In this document: one piece after another, positions 44,945 through 53,777 of the stretch
How positions within the stretch are numbered: the first letter of the stretch is position 1
Layout of the letters: the number at the start of each line of letters is the position of its first letter
Assembly (NCBI RefSeq): GCF_000153025.1
Contig: NZ_CH672432.1
Coordinates: forward strand, 415,127-479,126
Reading direction: 5' to 3'
Length of the DNA stretch: 64,000 bases
Source: Marinomonas sp. MED121
GTDB taxonomy: Bacteria > Pseudomonadota > Gammaproteobacteria > Pseudomonadales > Marinomonadaceae
Notes under the pieces: model-generated
What the model was told of the DNA's origin: nothing
Seen by the model: the letters and a program-made list of their open reading frames with translations, nothing else
Databases searched by the model: none
Translations under genes and position numbers: made by a program

Positions 44945-44955
44945 AGGAGCTTTAT

Positions 44956-46287
44956 ATGCCGTTTGAAGATCGTTTAATGGCAAAGTTTCGAGGGGTTGAG
45001 TTCCCGCTTGATACTGCCAGTGGTACGAGTGGCCGTCGTGCCATTTCTCATTCATACCCTAAAAGGGATTCAGGTTATTCAGAAGATAATGGTGCTGTTT
45101 TTAAACAAGAAAAAATTGAAGGCCGCTTTGTTGGGAGTGATTACGTCTCTCGTTTGCAAACCTTATTAAATGCCTTGAATCAATCTGGCCCAGGAGAATT
45201 AGTTCATCCTTGGTTTGGTGTGATGCAGGTGCAAGTGGGCAACGTTAATCATAAATTGATATTAGCGGAAGACGGTTTAGCGACCTTTAGCTTCGATGTT
45301 TTTAATGCGGGTGAAAGCCTGTTTCCTAATGCATCCATCGATACCTCAGAATCAGTCAAACGAGCGGCTGCTGAAGCACGCAGTGCAGCACAAGCGGCTT
45401 ATGTTCGCTCTATCCTTAGTTATGAAAAAGCCCTTACTGAAGAGGCAGGATTAGGTGATTTATTTGATCAGGCGTTTGATGACCTAGATGAATTTACTCG
45501 ATCTATTCCTAGCTTACCTAGTTCGCTTAAAGACTGGACAAATCGTTTGGAACGAGCCAAGTCATCGATAGGAAACTTACTAGCCGTACCAGGTGAATTA
45601 GCGCGTGATGCTATGGGGTTAATCGAAGATGTTAAAAGTGTTGTGACAGATCCTATTCAAGCATTATCTGTATATGACAATGTGCGTAATCGCTGGGATG
45701 GTTTACGTGCAGAATTAACCGTTCGTGGTGGTCTTGGGCGTTCAATTAATATCTCTGATGATAGCACAGCCAGCAGTGTTCAAAGAGCGTCTGATACTGA
45801 GACGCTAAACGCTCAAGATAATAATATTAATGCTTTCAATACCCTGTTACAGGATAGTGCATTGGTTGAAAAAGCTGATGCCATGGCTAACTCAAACTTA
45901 AACACTGAATCAGAGCAAAATACGATTGATAGTTTAACAGGTGTTGGTCGAGATGCTGTTATTACGAGTAGTCAATTGACGGCTATTGGAAACGCTATTG
46001 CAAGTAATTTGGCGATGGCAGCAGAAGATGCTGTTGAGCGCGGAGACAGTGATGTGTGGCGTACTTTTAGGGCATTGCGGTTAGCCGTTTTGGAAGATAC
46101 TCGTATTCGTGCTCAGCAGTTCCCTTCTTTAGTAACCGCTCGACCAAGTGTCACCATGCCTGTTGCCCTTTTAGCCTGGCAACAAACAGGCAATGCAGAT
46201 AATAGAGCCAGTATAGTGCGTCGAAATGGGGTAGCAAATCCTTCATTTATTGCCGTCAACGAGAGTATTGAGGTGATCAATGGATAA
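44956..46287 (+). CDS. DNA circularization protein N (Mu gp43-like)
   Basis: A 443-residue protein with the DNA circularisation N-terminal domain: FEDRLMAKFRGVEFPLDTAS, YPKRDSGYSEDNGAVFKQ, IEGRFVGSDYVSRLQTLLNA and GPGELVHPWFGVMQVQVG. In Mu, N is both a virion baseplate part and, as injected protein, circularises infecting DNA. It overlaps P by 8 bases. Confidence 0.93.
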   Translation: MPFEDRLMAKFRGVEFPLDTASGTSGRRAISHSYPKRDSGYSEDNGAVFKQEKIEGRFVGSDYVSRLQTLLNALNQSGPGELVHPWFGVMQVQVGNVNHKLILAEDGLATFSFDVFNAGESLFPNASIDTSESVKRAAAEARSAAQAAYVRSILSYEKALTEEAGLGDLFDQAFDDLDEFTRSIPSLPSSLKDWTNRLERAKSSIGNLLAVPGELARDAMGLIEDVKSVVTDPIQALSVYDNVRNRWDGLRAELTVRGGLGRSINISDDSTASSVQRASDTETLNAQDNNINAFNTLLQDSALVEKADAMANSNLNTESEQNTIDSLTGVGRDAVITSSQLTAIGNAIASNLAMAAEDAVERGDSDVWRTFRALRLAVLEDTRIRAQQFPSLVTARPSVTMPVALLAWQQTGNADNRASIVRRNGVANPSFIAVNESIEVING

Positions 46288-47362
46288 GGTCACATTACGA
46301 ACAGGTGGGAACGTATACGAAGGCTGGCAGAAAGTCAGAATTAGCCGCTCATTAACCGCAATGTCAGGCACTTTTGAACTTGAGTTAACTTGGCAGCATC
46401 AAGGTAGCACAGGAGCATATGATGCTTTTATTGAAGGTCTCTTGAATGATGAAGAATGCCTGATTGAAATTGGTGGTGAGCGCTTAATTACAGGCTATCT
46501 AGATGATCTCATTCCTAGCTATGATGACTCAACGATCACAATCAACGTCACTGGTCGAGATAAAATATCTGATTTGATTGATTGCTGTGTGGTTCAACAA
46601 AGTGGTCAGTTTAAAAGCCAGACATTAGGGCAAATTGCTAAAACAGTCTGTGCACCTTTTGGGATTAGTGTTGAGATTGATACGGGTATTGGTGCTGTAT
46701 TTGAGCGTGTACAAGTAGAGCAAGGTGAAACCGCTTATGAGTTTCTATCACGCTTAGCTAAGCCACGAGGCGTGCTTTTAACGACTAATGGTTATGGTGC
46801 GCTTGTCATCACACGCGCTAGTTCAGAGCGCGGGGAAGTGGCGCTCAAGTTAGGTGTTAATGTTAAAGCGGCTCGTGGTCGCTTTAGCCGTAAACAAAGG
46901 TTCAGTGAGTATATCGTTAAAGCCAATGGTATTAGTTGGAAAAATACGTCAGAGCAGCCTATTGAAGGCGTGGGTGGCATTAGTGCCACAGTAAATGATG
47001 ATGACATAAAGCGCTATCGCCCAATGATTTTTGTGAATGATGAAATAGAAACGGCTGAAGGGGCAAGCCTTCGCGGTAAATGGGAAAGACAGCGTGCAAT
47101 TAGTCGAAGTAATAGCGCGGAATACACTCTAACAGGTTGGCGCAACCCGAATACCAACAATCTCTTAAGTATGAATAAAATTGTACCTGTGACTGACGCC
47201 ATTATGAAGATAGATGGCGATATGCTGATTAGCGGTTTGATGTTTTCAGAAGATGATGAATCAGGTCGTATTGCGGTTATCTCAGTTGTCCATCCTGATG
47301 CTTTAACTATTCCAACACAAGCGAATATTTCAACATCATTACATACAGGATGGAAAGAATGA
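46280..47362 (+). CDS. baseplate hub protein P (Mu gp44-like)
   Basis: A 360-residue hub subunit with GNVYEGWQKVRISRSLTAMS, LTWQHQGSTGAYDAFIEG, TINVTGRDKISDLIDCCVV and GETAYEFLSRLAKPRGVLLT. It is the P/gp27-type hub at the base of the tube. It overlaps both neighbours. Confidence 0.92.
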   Translation: MDKVTLRTGGNVYEGWQKVRISRSLTAMSGTFELELTWQHQGSTGAYDAFIEGLLNDEECLIEIGGERLITGYLDDLIPSYDDSTITINVTGRDKISDLIDCCVVQQSGQFKSQTLGQIAKTVCAPFGISVEIDTGIGAVFERVQVEQGETAYEFLSRLAKPRGVLLTTNGYGALVITRASSERGEVALKLGVNVKAARGRFSRKQRFSEYIVKANGISWKNTSEQPIEGVGGISATVNDDDIKRYRPMIFVNDEIETAEGASLRGKWERQRAISRSNSAEYTLTGWRNPNTNNLLSMNKIVPVTDAIMKIDGDMLISGLMFSEDDESGRIAVISVVHPDALTIPTQANISTSLHTGWKE

Positions 47363-48006
47363 GCCTTGTTGAAAGAGCTATTGAAAAAGCGTTAGCGCCA
47401 GTTAATCGCAAGATTAGACAGATGTTAACTCGCTCACTGGTAACAGGTGTTGTTGAAGATCTTCAGCGACAAACTCTTCAGGTAAAAATGAGTTCAGCCG
47501 ATAGCGCTGACGACATTGAACGTTTTCAAAACTACGGTTGCAGCAGTCACCCCCCGCTAGGATCAGAGGCGATTCTTGCTGCATTGGGCGGTAGCTTAGG
47601 TCAATTAGTTGCTGTTGCGGTGGAAGATAAGCGTTATCGACCACAGGGTGAAATGGGGGATGTTTTCTTGTATCACCTAGAGGGGCATAGAGTGCAACTC
47701 ACGGCAAATGGTGAAATTAATATCACAGCAAACAAGGTTAATCTCACTGCATCCGAGTCATTTAATATTGTATCTCCTGAAACAAATATTATTTCTCCAA
47801 AAACATTTATTCAGGGTGAGTTACATGTAACCAAAGACATTAAAACCGATGCCAACCTTGCCACAACAGGCACCATTAACGCCAATGCTGCTATCACATC
47901 ATTAGGCGTTGTTTCAGGTTCTAATTTGATGGCAGGTGGTATTAGCTATTTAGGACACAAACACCACTATGACACAGATAAAATAACATTAGGCCCAGTT
48001 GCATGA
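47359..48006 (+). CDS. baseplate spike protein (Mu gp45-like)
   Basis: A 215-residue membrane-piercing spike: an OB-fold N-terminal part (LTRSLVTGVVEDLQRQTLQV), then a beta-helix with regular INITANKVNLTAS repeats. The C-terminal tip LGHKHHYDTD carries the HxH pair that binds iron in Mu-type spikes. I choose ATG 47359, which has GGAAAG upstream, over ATG 47350. Confidence 0.93.
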   Translation: MSLVERAIEKALAPVNRKIRQMLTRSLVTGVVEDLQRQTLQVKMSSADSADDIERFQNYGCSSHPPLGSEAILAALGGSLGQLVAVAVEDKRYRPQGEMGDVFLYHLEGHRVQLTANGEINITANKVNLTASESFNIVSPETNIISPKTFIQGELHVTKDIKTDANLATTGTINANAAITSLGVVSGSNLMAGGISYLGHKHHYDTDKITLGPVA

Positions 48007-48452
48007 GTATTCTTTTTGACCAGCTAAGTAAACAATTAAACATCATTATTGATGGAGATATCTTTGATAATAGTGTGGCTGAGTTAGTGCTTATTTCTTT
48101 GTTTACTGATGCTCGTGCATCTGATTTTGATGAATTGCCTGATGGTTCTAGTGATTTGCGTGGTTGGCCAGGTGATACTTATTCTGACTTAACATGGGGT
48201 GGTAAGCTTTGGTTGCTTAAGCGTGAAAAGCTAACGACTGAAGTGCGTAATAAGGCAGTATCTTATGCTGAAAACGCATTAGCTTGGATGCTTGAAGATG
48301 ATGGTAATGGCCCTATAGCGAAGTCAATTACAGTGACATCTTCCATCCCTCGCATTAATACACTAGCACTTACTGTTGTGATTACTAAGCCTAACGGTTT
48401 AAGTATGAGCCTATCTGTGTCTCAGCGTTGGGAAGCTCATTATGCCGTATAG
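48003..48452 (+). CDS. baseplate wedge protein gp46-like
   Basis: A 149-residue Mu gp46 (W/gp25-type) protein, with LISLFTDARASDFDELPDGS, SDLRGWPGDTYSDLTWGG and KLWLLKREKLTTEVRNKAV. It is likely a wedge part that starts sheath assembly. It overlaps gp45 and gp47. Confidence 0.9.
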   Translation: MSILFDQLSKQLNIIIDGDIFDNSVAELVLISLFTDARASDFDELPDGSSDLRGWPGDTYSDLTWGGKLWLLKREKLTTEVRNKAVSYAENALAWMLEDDGNGPIAKSITVTSSIPRINTLALTVVITKPNGLSMSLSVSQRWEAHYAV

Positions 48453-49509
48453 TGTGCCAACGCTTAAAAGCCTCATTGAACAGGGTTTAATTGATGTTCA
48501 AAGCTCGTTAGATACGGTGCTTGCTAAGTTTGGTGTTGAGCAAGCATTAAATACCGCTGTTAGTGGCTCTATTCGCGATTTATATGATTATCAGACATGG
48601 ATAGTTCGACAAATTATCCCAACCTCTGAATCCGATGATCAGACAATTATCGATACTGCACAAAGTGAAGGGATAGTTAGAAAGTTAGCAAGTCACGCAG
48701 AAGGCGTCGTGACCTTTTCTGGTTCATCAACTATTCCAACAGATGCAAAAATGACTCACGCTGATGGTCGTGTTTATCTGGTAACGACATCCTCTTTATC
48801 TGGCTCAAGTATCATTGCAAATGTTCAGTCTGAAGAGACTGGTGCAACAGAAAATGTTGCTCTTGGTGATACGTTAACACTCGTTAATACTGTTTCAGGT
48901 GTATCTCCTCAAGGGAGTGTGACATCTGATATTTCAGGCGGTGCAAATATTGAGAGTATTAGTGAAGTACTGGAGAGATTGTTATTTAGAAAGCGTAATC
49001 CCCCAATGGGTGGTGCGGTGGCTGATTATGTTGCTTGGTGTCGTGAAGTTTCTGGTGTTAGCCGTGCTTGGGCTTACGACGCTTATCAAGGTGGCTCGAC
49101 AGTGGGCTATGCTTTTGTGTTTGATGCTAGAGAAAATATCATTCCAACTTCAACAGATGTATCAGATATGTCTGCTTATATCTTTCGTCACGCTGACCCT
49201 GCGACAGGTACTTTTGTTGGTCGTCCTGCTGGTATCGAGCCCATCTATATCAACTTGGCTCTAAAAGCGCTCGATACCTCTTTAAATATTACACCTGACA
49301 CAACTGAATTACGTGATGCTATAACCCTTGCTATGACCAATTACCTGACAACGCTTGGCCCTAGTGAAACTCTTTTACTAAGTAATTTAAGAACAGCGAT
49401 TGGTGCAGTAAATGGCCTCACTGATTACACACTGTCTCTTACTCAAAATGTCGCAGCAAGCACTAATGAACTACACAGTCTTGGTGTAATTTCCTGGGGG
49501 GCGGCTTAA
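48442..49509 (+). CDS. baseplate J-family protein (Mu gp47-like)
   Basis: A 355-residue Baseplate_J protein. LDTVLAKFGVEQALNTAVSG, ESDDQTIIDTAQSEGIVRK, NIESISEVLERLLFRKRNPP and GGAVADYVAWCREVSGVSRA are the family blocks. It forms the outer wedge of the baseplate. It overlaps gp46 by 11 bases and gp48 by one. Confidence 0.93.
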   Translation: MPYSVPTLKSLIEQGLIDVQSSLDTVLAKFGVEQALNTAVSGSIRDLYDYQTWIVRQIIPTSESDDQTIIDTAQSEGIVRKLASHAEGVVTFSGSSTIPTDAKMTHADGRVYLVTTSSLSGSSIIANVQSEETGATENVALGDTLTLVNTVSGVSPQGSVTSDISGGANIESISEVLERLLFRKRNPPMGGAVADYVAWCREVSGVSRAWAYDAYQGGSTVGYAFVFDARENIIPTSTDVSDMSAYIFRHADPATGTFVGRPAGIEPIYINLALKALDTSLNITPDTTELRDAITLAMTNYLTTLGPSETLLLSNLRTAIGAVNGLTDYTLSLTQNVAASTNELHSLGVISWGAA

Positions 49510-50102
49510 TGGCTCACAGTAAAGAACAATGGACAAATGCCATTATGATGCAAATGCCCCAAGGGGATATTTGGTCAAGAGATAAGACGGGGGCTTTACA
49601 TGCTTATGTTGCAGGTTACGCCCCTCGTTTACAGCAAGCAGAAGATAGTGCAGATCAGCTCTTATCTGAAATGCGTCCAAAAAGCACGCAACAGCTTTTA
49701 GTGGAATGGGAAGCCTATTTGGGGCTTCCTGAATGTAACCTTACAGATCAAACAGTAGAGCAACGTCGTAATGCAGTCATTGAAAAATATTACCGTAAAG
49801 GAGGCTTGCAGGCTTGGTCTTTAGAAGCACTTGCAGCATTACTTGGCTTTAGTATTGAGGTGCAAGAGATCTTTCCTCACCACTGTTTACGTGGCTGCAC
49901 ATACCCACTTAATGAAGAAAAATATCGTCATGTAATGCGCGTTATTGTAAAAGGCATTCCTAATGCGTATGCAGTGTGCCTTGACGACTGTTTAACGCCG
50001 CTTACTTCCAATTCTGCACTCGCTTTAACGTGTGTATTAGAGAAATTTAAGATGGCTGGAAAATATTATGAATACATTTATGAGGACGCAATAAATGCAT
50101 AA
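49509..50102 (+). CDS. DUF2313 tail protein (Mu gp48-like)
   Basis: A 197-residue DUF2313 (YmfQ-type) protein: LLSEMRPKSTQQLLVEWEAY, LGLPECNLTDQTVEQRRNAV and EIFPHHCLRGCTYPLNEEKY. It connects the baseplate to tail fibres. It overlaps the fibre gene by 8 bases. The pair CLRGC is conserved in the family. Confidence 0.92.
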   Translation: MAHSKEQWTNAIMMQMPQGDIWSRDKTGALHAYVAGYAPRLQQAEDSADQLLSEMRPKSTQQLLVEWEAYLGLPECNLTDQTVEQRRNAVIEKYYRKGGLQAWSLEALAALLGFSIEVQEIFPHHCLRGCTYPLNEEKYRHVMRVIVKGIPNAYAVCLDDCLTPLTSNSALALTCVLEKFKMAGKYYEYIYEDAINA

Positions 50103-51120
50103 ACTTAAAAATGGCTCACAGGTCGCTGAAAGACCTGCAAGGAAAGAGACAGCAGGTACAGCAGGTTACTTCTCAGAGAGCAATGATGCAGGCTCACCAA
50201 GCTATCCAGGGCAAGATTTTTTTAATGATCAGATTGATGAATATTTAGCGTTTATTAGTGCAGGCGATTTAACGCCTGACTCTGAAGATTTAACACAAAT
50301 GTCTCAATCTGTTTCAAACCAAATTCGTTCAAGAAATCTACTTGATGTATCAGGCACTGCTGATGCAATAGTGCTTTCATCAAAAACGAATAAACCAGCT
50401 GTTAAAACACTATTAGATTATGACGAATTTCAGTTCATCGTATCAGCAACCAACACTTCTACAGTGACACTGAAAATAGATGAGCTTAATGTAATTCCCA
50501 TTTCAAATATCTCTGCGGCTAACCAGCTATTTGAAACTGCTTTAGCAACAGTGATGTATAGGGGTGACGCGTTTTATTTAATAGATCAGATTAACCCAAA
50601 AACGGGGAACTCTGTTTTAGATATCGCAAAGCTTTATACAGACACCGTAGATATTGTGAGACCAGGCGAATACTCGCTGGATGGAGCAGCTTTGAGCCGT
50701 GCGGCTCACCCAATTGCTTTTGCAATCGCTAGCGCATCAAGCAACTACATAGACCAAGCAACTAAAGATGCTGACCCGATTGCATACGGGGGCTTTTATG
50801 GTGACGGTGATGGTTCTAGTACCTTTACTTTGCCGATTGTCGGTGGTGAGTTTATTCGCATGTTTGATGATGGGCGTGGTGTTGATGATGGCCGTGTATT
50901 CGGTTCATTTCAAGAAGATGCTTTCCAGGGTCACTGGCATGCTACTGCGGAAGGTGGAGATACGCTTGCCGGAAATGGTTACCTTGCAAATAGCCCTAGT
51001 TATTCGTCGATGGACAATAATGCTCGGGACGCGGTGACAGACGGCCAAAATGGTGTGCCGAGGATGGCAAATGAAACACGGTCACGTAGCATTGCGTACT
51101 ACGGCAAAACAAGACTTTAA
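50095..51120 (+). CDS. tail fibre protein with collar domain (Mu S-like)
   Basis: A 341-residue tail fibre. The N-terminal attachment part GTAGYFSESNDAGSPSYPGQ is that of Mu-type fibres. The C-terminal receptor part has the phage collar motif YGGFYGDGDGSSTFTLPIVG then GEFIRMFDDGRGVDDGRVFG and a terminal SRSIAYYGKT. It is shorter than Mu S. There is a single copy: no second fibre module and no invertase lie nearby, so host range is not switched as in Mu. Confidence 0.9.
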   Translation: MHKLKNGSQVAERPARKETAGTAGYFSESNDAGSPSYPGQDFFNDQIDEYLAFISAGDLTPDSEDLTQMSQSVSNQIRSRNLLDVSGTADAIVLSSKTNKPAVKTLLDYDEFQFIVSATNTSTVTLKIDELNVIPISNISAANQLFETALATVMYRGDAFYLIDQINPKTGNSVLDIAKLYTDTVDIVRPGEYSLDGAALSRAAHPIAFAIASASSNYIDQATKDADPIAYGGFYGDGDGSSTFTLPIVGGEFIRMFDDGRGVDDGRVFGSFQEDAFQGHWHATAEGGDTLAGNGYLANSPSYSSMDNNARDAVTDGQNGVPRMANETRSRSIAYYGKTRL

Positions 51121-51132
51121 AAGGAGCTGGTT

Positions 51133-51636
51133 ATGAAATTATTTGCATTTAAGCTGGGCGCTGAATACCAAACGTTTACACGAGAAATAGAAGCAAAAAT
51201 AGATCTTGTTTCTGGTAAATATATGATTCCAGCGTTTGCTACTAACATTGAGCTGATTGAACAAAAAGAAGGCTTTCAGCGTTATTTTAAAGAAGGTGAT
51301 TGGCACTATATTGAAGACAATATCGGCACCGAATATTTTGATAGCAACGGTAACCAAACAAAAATAAATAGGCTTGGAGAAGTTCCCCCAACAGATGCTT
51401 TATTTGAACGGCCAATTATTACTCCATCGAATGAAGAGTTAGAAAGTTCGGCTCGTGCTTCACGTAATACTCTAATTAATAAAGTAAGTATTGAAATAGA
51501 AAGATTAACAGATAATAAAAAAGAAACAGAAAATTGGAGGACATACCGTCAATTTTTAAGAGATATCCCATCTCAAAAGGGTTTTCCTCAAAGCATAGAT
51601 TGGGGAATAGCGCCTGCTGAGTACTCAGGAAATTAA
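51133..51636 (+). CDS. tail fibre assembly protein (Mu U-like)
   Basis: A 167-residue tail fibre chaperone. The N-terminal part reads MKLFAFKLGAEYQTFTREIE; C-terminal RLTDNKKETENWRTYRQFLR and DIPSQKGFPQSIDWGIAP is the tail fibre assembly signature (W-YRQ-LRDI---FP--I-W). It is the last phage gene, 113 bases before the right end. AAAGGAGC is upstream. Confidence 0.88.
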   Translation: MKLFAFKLGAEYQTFTREIEAKIDLVSGKYMIPAFATNIELIEQKEGFQRYFKEGDWHYIEDNIGTEYFDSNGNQTKINRLGEVPPTDALFERPIITPSNEELESSARASRNTLINKVSIEIERLTDNKKETENWRTYRQFLRDIPSQKGFPQSIDWGIAPAEYSGN

Positions 51637-51672
51637 TAGAGGTAAAATCAGTTTTCCCTATCTTTAATGACT

Positions 51673-51722
51673 AAAGCCTACAAATTTGAGCATATATAAT
51701 AATGCGCAAATCTTTAGGCTTT
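51673..51722. repeat. long inverted repeat at the prophage right end
   Basis: Two 21-base arms (51673-51693 and 51702-51722, 18 of 21 paired) surround an 8-base AT loop. The outer parts are AAAGCCTA / TAGGCTTT. It lies 27 bases from the right end, so it may be the terminator of the late operon, paired transposase sites, or both. Confidence 0.75.
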
Positions 51723-51749
51723 ATTGTTCACACCTAGCGGCGCGCTACA

Positions 51750-51754
51750 GCTAT
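51750..51754. repeat. target site duplication, right copy (GCTAT)
   Basis: GCTAT follows directly on the terminal CA of the prophage and equals the left copy at 19766-19770. Confidence 0.95.
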
Positions 51755-53329
51755 GACCATCAGGTTTATGAAGCCAAAAAAACCATCGAACTTATTGCCC
51801 CACAGAGCATCCCTATTGGCTATACCAGTCCAGACAGATGGGCAAGTATGTTCGACACCTTTAATGAAACAAGTCACTCTAGGGTACTGTTTTCTAAAAA
51901 AATGATTTATGACGAGTTTTATCAAGATAACACTTGGATTAAACGCACAGCATTTGGAGCCTGCTTAGCCATTATCCTTATGACCATGATGTATGTTTGG
52001 AATCGCACCTTAAAAAGCAAGCTCGACGCGGCCATGCAAAAACTTGAAAAAGAAGCCTTTGAGGACACATTAACTGGCATGAAAAACCGTGCTGCCATGA
52101 TGCTTTTTTTTGAAGAGTGCCGCGCCAAACAAGATAATCATTACTACTTAGCCATTATCGATATTGCAAGATTACAAAAACTCAATAAAAGCCAAGGTTT
52201 TCAAGTGGCTGATAACCTCATTCGACAGGTATCCCAGATCATTTATCAGCATGCTGATAAAGAAAGCCCTTGCTATAGCCTTTATGCAGGCAAATTTGCC
52301 TTTATCACTCGGGCGAGTGATCAGGAAAGCTTCAAACACAACATTGAGGGCTTAATTAGTAAAATCCAACTTGATAACGATAATGTAAGCTTACATTTAG
52401 GTGGCATAAAACTAGATTTTTCGTTAGACAATTCAGCCCTAGCAACACGTTTCGAGCAGTCGTTACAACATGCCAAGGGCTTAAAGAGCAATACACTGGT
52501 GTTCTTTTCTAACACAATTGTTGAAGCAATCGAAGCAAGGGAAAGTTTACTCAGCCTAGTTTATATGGGCATCCAAAATGATGAATTTATTCCTTATTAT
52601 CAACCTAAAATTTGTACTCAAACTGGCAAAATAAAAGGCCTTGAGGCCTTAATAAGGTGGCAACACCCACAAAGAGGAATATTAAGGCCCGGCGATTTTT
52701 TACCTATTGTAGAGACATCAAAAAACTTGATGCTTAAATTGGAAAAGCATATTTTCAATAAGGTGATCAGCGAAGTGCCTCAGCTTATTAATCGTTTTTA
52801 CTCAACGCCAGGCTTTAGAGTCTCTATCAACCTTTCTTCCATTCAATTTAACCGCGATTTTTTAGTGAGAGAACTCTTGGATATTTGTAACCATTATCAG
52901 GTTGATACCAAATATATTGAGTTTGAATTAACCGAAAGTAGCATGTTAGAAGATTTAGACTGCGCGATTCTAATCAGCAATCAATTACAAGCGGCAGGGT
53001 TTCACGTAGCGCTTGATGACTTTGGTACAGGTTATTCTTCTTTAGCCTATTTACAAAACCTCCCTGTCAACGTGATTAAACTAGATTATTCTTTCGTCAA
53101 AAAAATTCCCCATGATATACGCTCTGGCCATGTGGTTGAGCACATTATTTTATTGGCACAAAAGCTTGGTCTATTGATTGTTGCTGAAGGTGTTGAGCAT
53201 GAAGAACAGCTTAACTACCTCACCGACCTGAAAGTAGAGCTGGTACAAGGCTTCTATTTTCATAAACCCGTCCCCTTAGAAAAGGTCATACTGCTAAATG
53301 ACAAACAGCTAGGGAGGGTCATTAGTTAA
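51750..53329 (+). pseudogene. 3' half of the split sensor: membrane segment, degenerate GGDEF, EAL domain
   Basis: The host part resumes after the duplication with DHQVYEAKKTIELIAPQSIP, which ends the NMT1/THI5-like domain. A membrane segment (AFGACLAIILMTMMYVWNRT) follows, then a GGDEF domain whose signature is YAGKF, so it is probably not a cyclase. The EAL domain is complete: LEALIRWQHP, FELTESSMLED, LDDFGTGYSSLAYLQ and IVAEGVEHEEQL keep the metal and catalytic residues of c-di-GMP phosphodiesterases. An open frame runs upstream into phage DNA as far as TTG 51686, without a ribosome site. Whether the half is expressed is unknown. Confidence 0.9.
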
Positions 53330-53777
53330 CCTCAAGGGACTCAAGCAAGACAATTAATTTCTTTAAACAAGTGAGACAAAGACACTGCTTTGTTTTTGCC
53401 AATGCCTCTAAGTCCATTAAAGGCGTTTTGGCATCAGAAAATAATGACTGAATGATTACCTCGTCCTTCAACTCGACCATTACTTCGACAGAGGGTGTCT
53501 TTGAATCATCATCTTATTGATAAAGCCTGCAATGTAAAGATAGGCATTTTAGACTAGGCCCTGCGGCCTTTGAAAATAACCTCTAGAGCATTTCATCGAA
53601 AAGACGACTGATCGCTATGTCCTTAACCCTGTTTGATCAATCAAATGGCATATTGCGAATATCCTCATCAGTTTCATCACTCACTTTCTGGTGACAAGAG
53701 CACTTGCTAATGCAATTGATTTAAGCAGTTAAACAAGCCACTATGCTCAAACGTCTATTTTTAAGGATAAAGATGCT
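53330..53777. other. 448-base intergenic region with weak terminator and degenerate repeat
   Basis: No gene is visible. A short stem (ACAAAG / CTTTGT, 53376-53393) followed by TTTTT may end the EAL transcript. 53556-53622 is a degraded copy of sequence found at 14821-14888 (shared blocks GCCCT, CGG, CTTTGAA, GCATTTCA, TGTCC). AAGGAT before 53778 serves the next gene. Confidence 0.5.

Larger units (their letters stand above)
19771..51749 (+). mobile_element. Mu-like transposable prophage, 31,979 bp
   Basis: The ends are TGTA... at 19771 and ...TACA at 51749, flanked by GCTAT on both sides. The content is a near-complete Mu-type genome: divergent repressor, Ner, DDE transposase A, AAA+ target protein B, GemA, Mor, lysis genes, head genes of the Mu type and a contractile tail of the Mu type. 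No Gam-like nuclease inhibitor, no Com/Mom and no fibre-switching invertase were seen. Excision in silico restores the host reading frame, which fixes the borders to the base. The major capsid gene carries a frameshift, so virion production is doubtful. Confidence 0.97.

Noticed and set aside
50095..51636. Invertible tail-fibre module as in Mu
   Set aside because: Only one fibre and one chaperone gene, no second reversed copy, and no serine recombinase gene nearby.
51686..53329. Full open frame from TTG 51686 as a real gene start
   Set aside because: The first 21 codons are phage right-end DNA and no ribosome site is present; the frame is a fusion made by the insertion.
53376..53398. Strong terminator after the EAL half-gene
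   Set aside because: The stem has only six base pairs; kept as a weak note in the intergenic entry.
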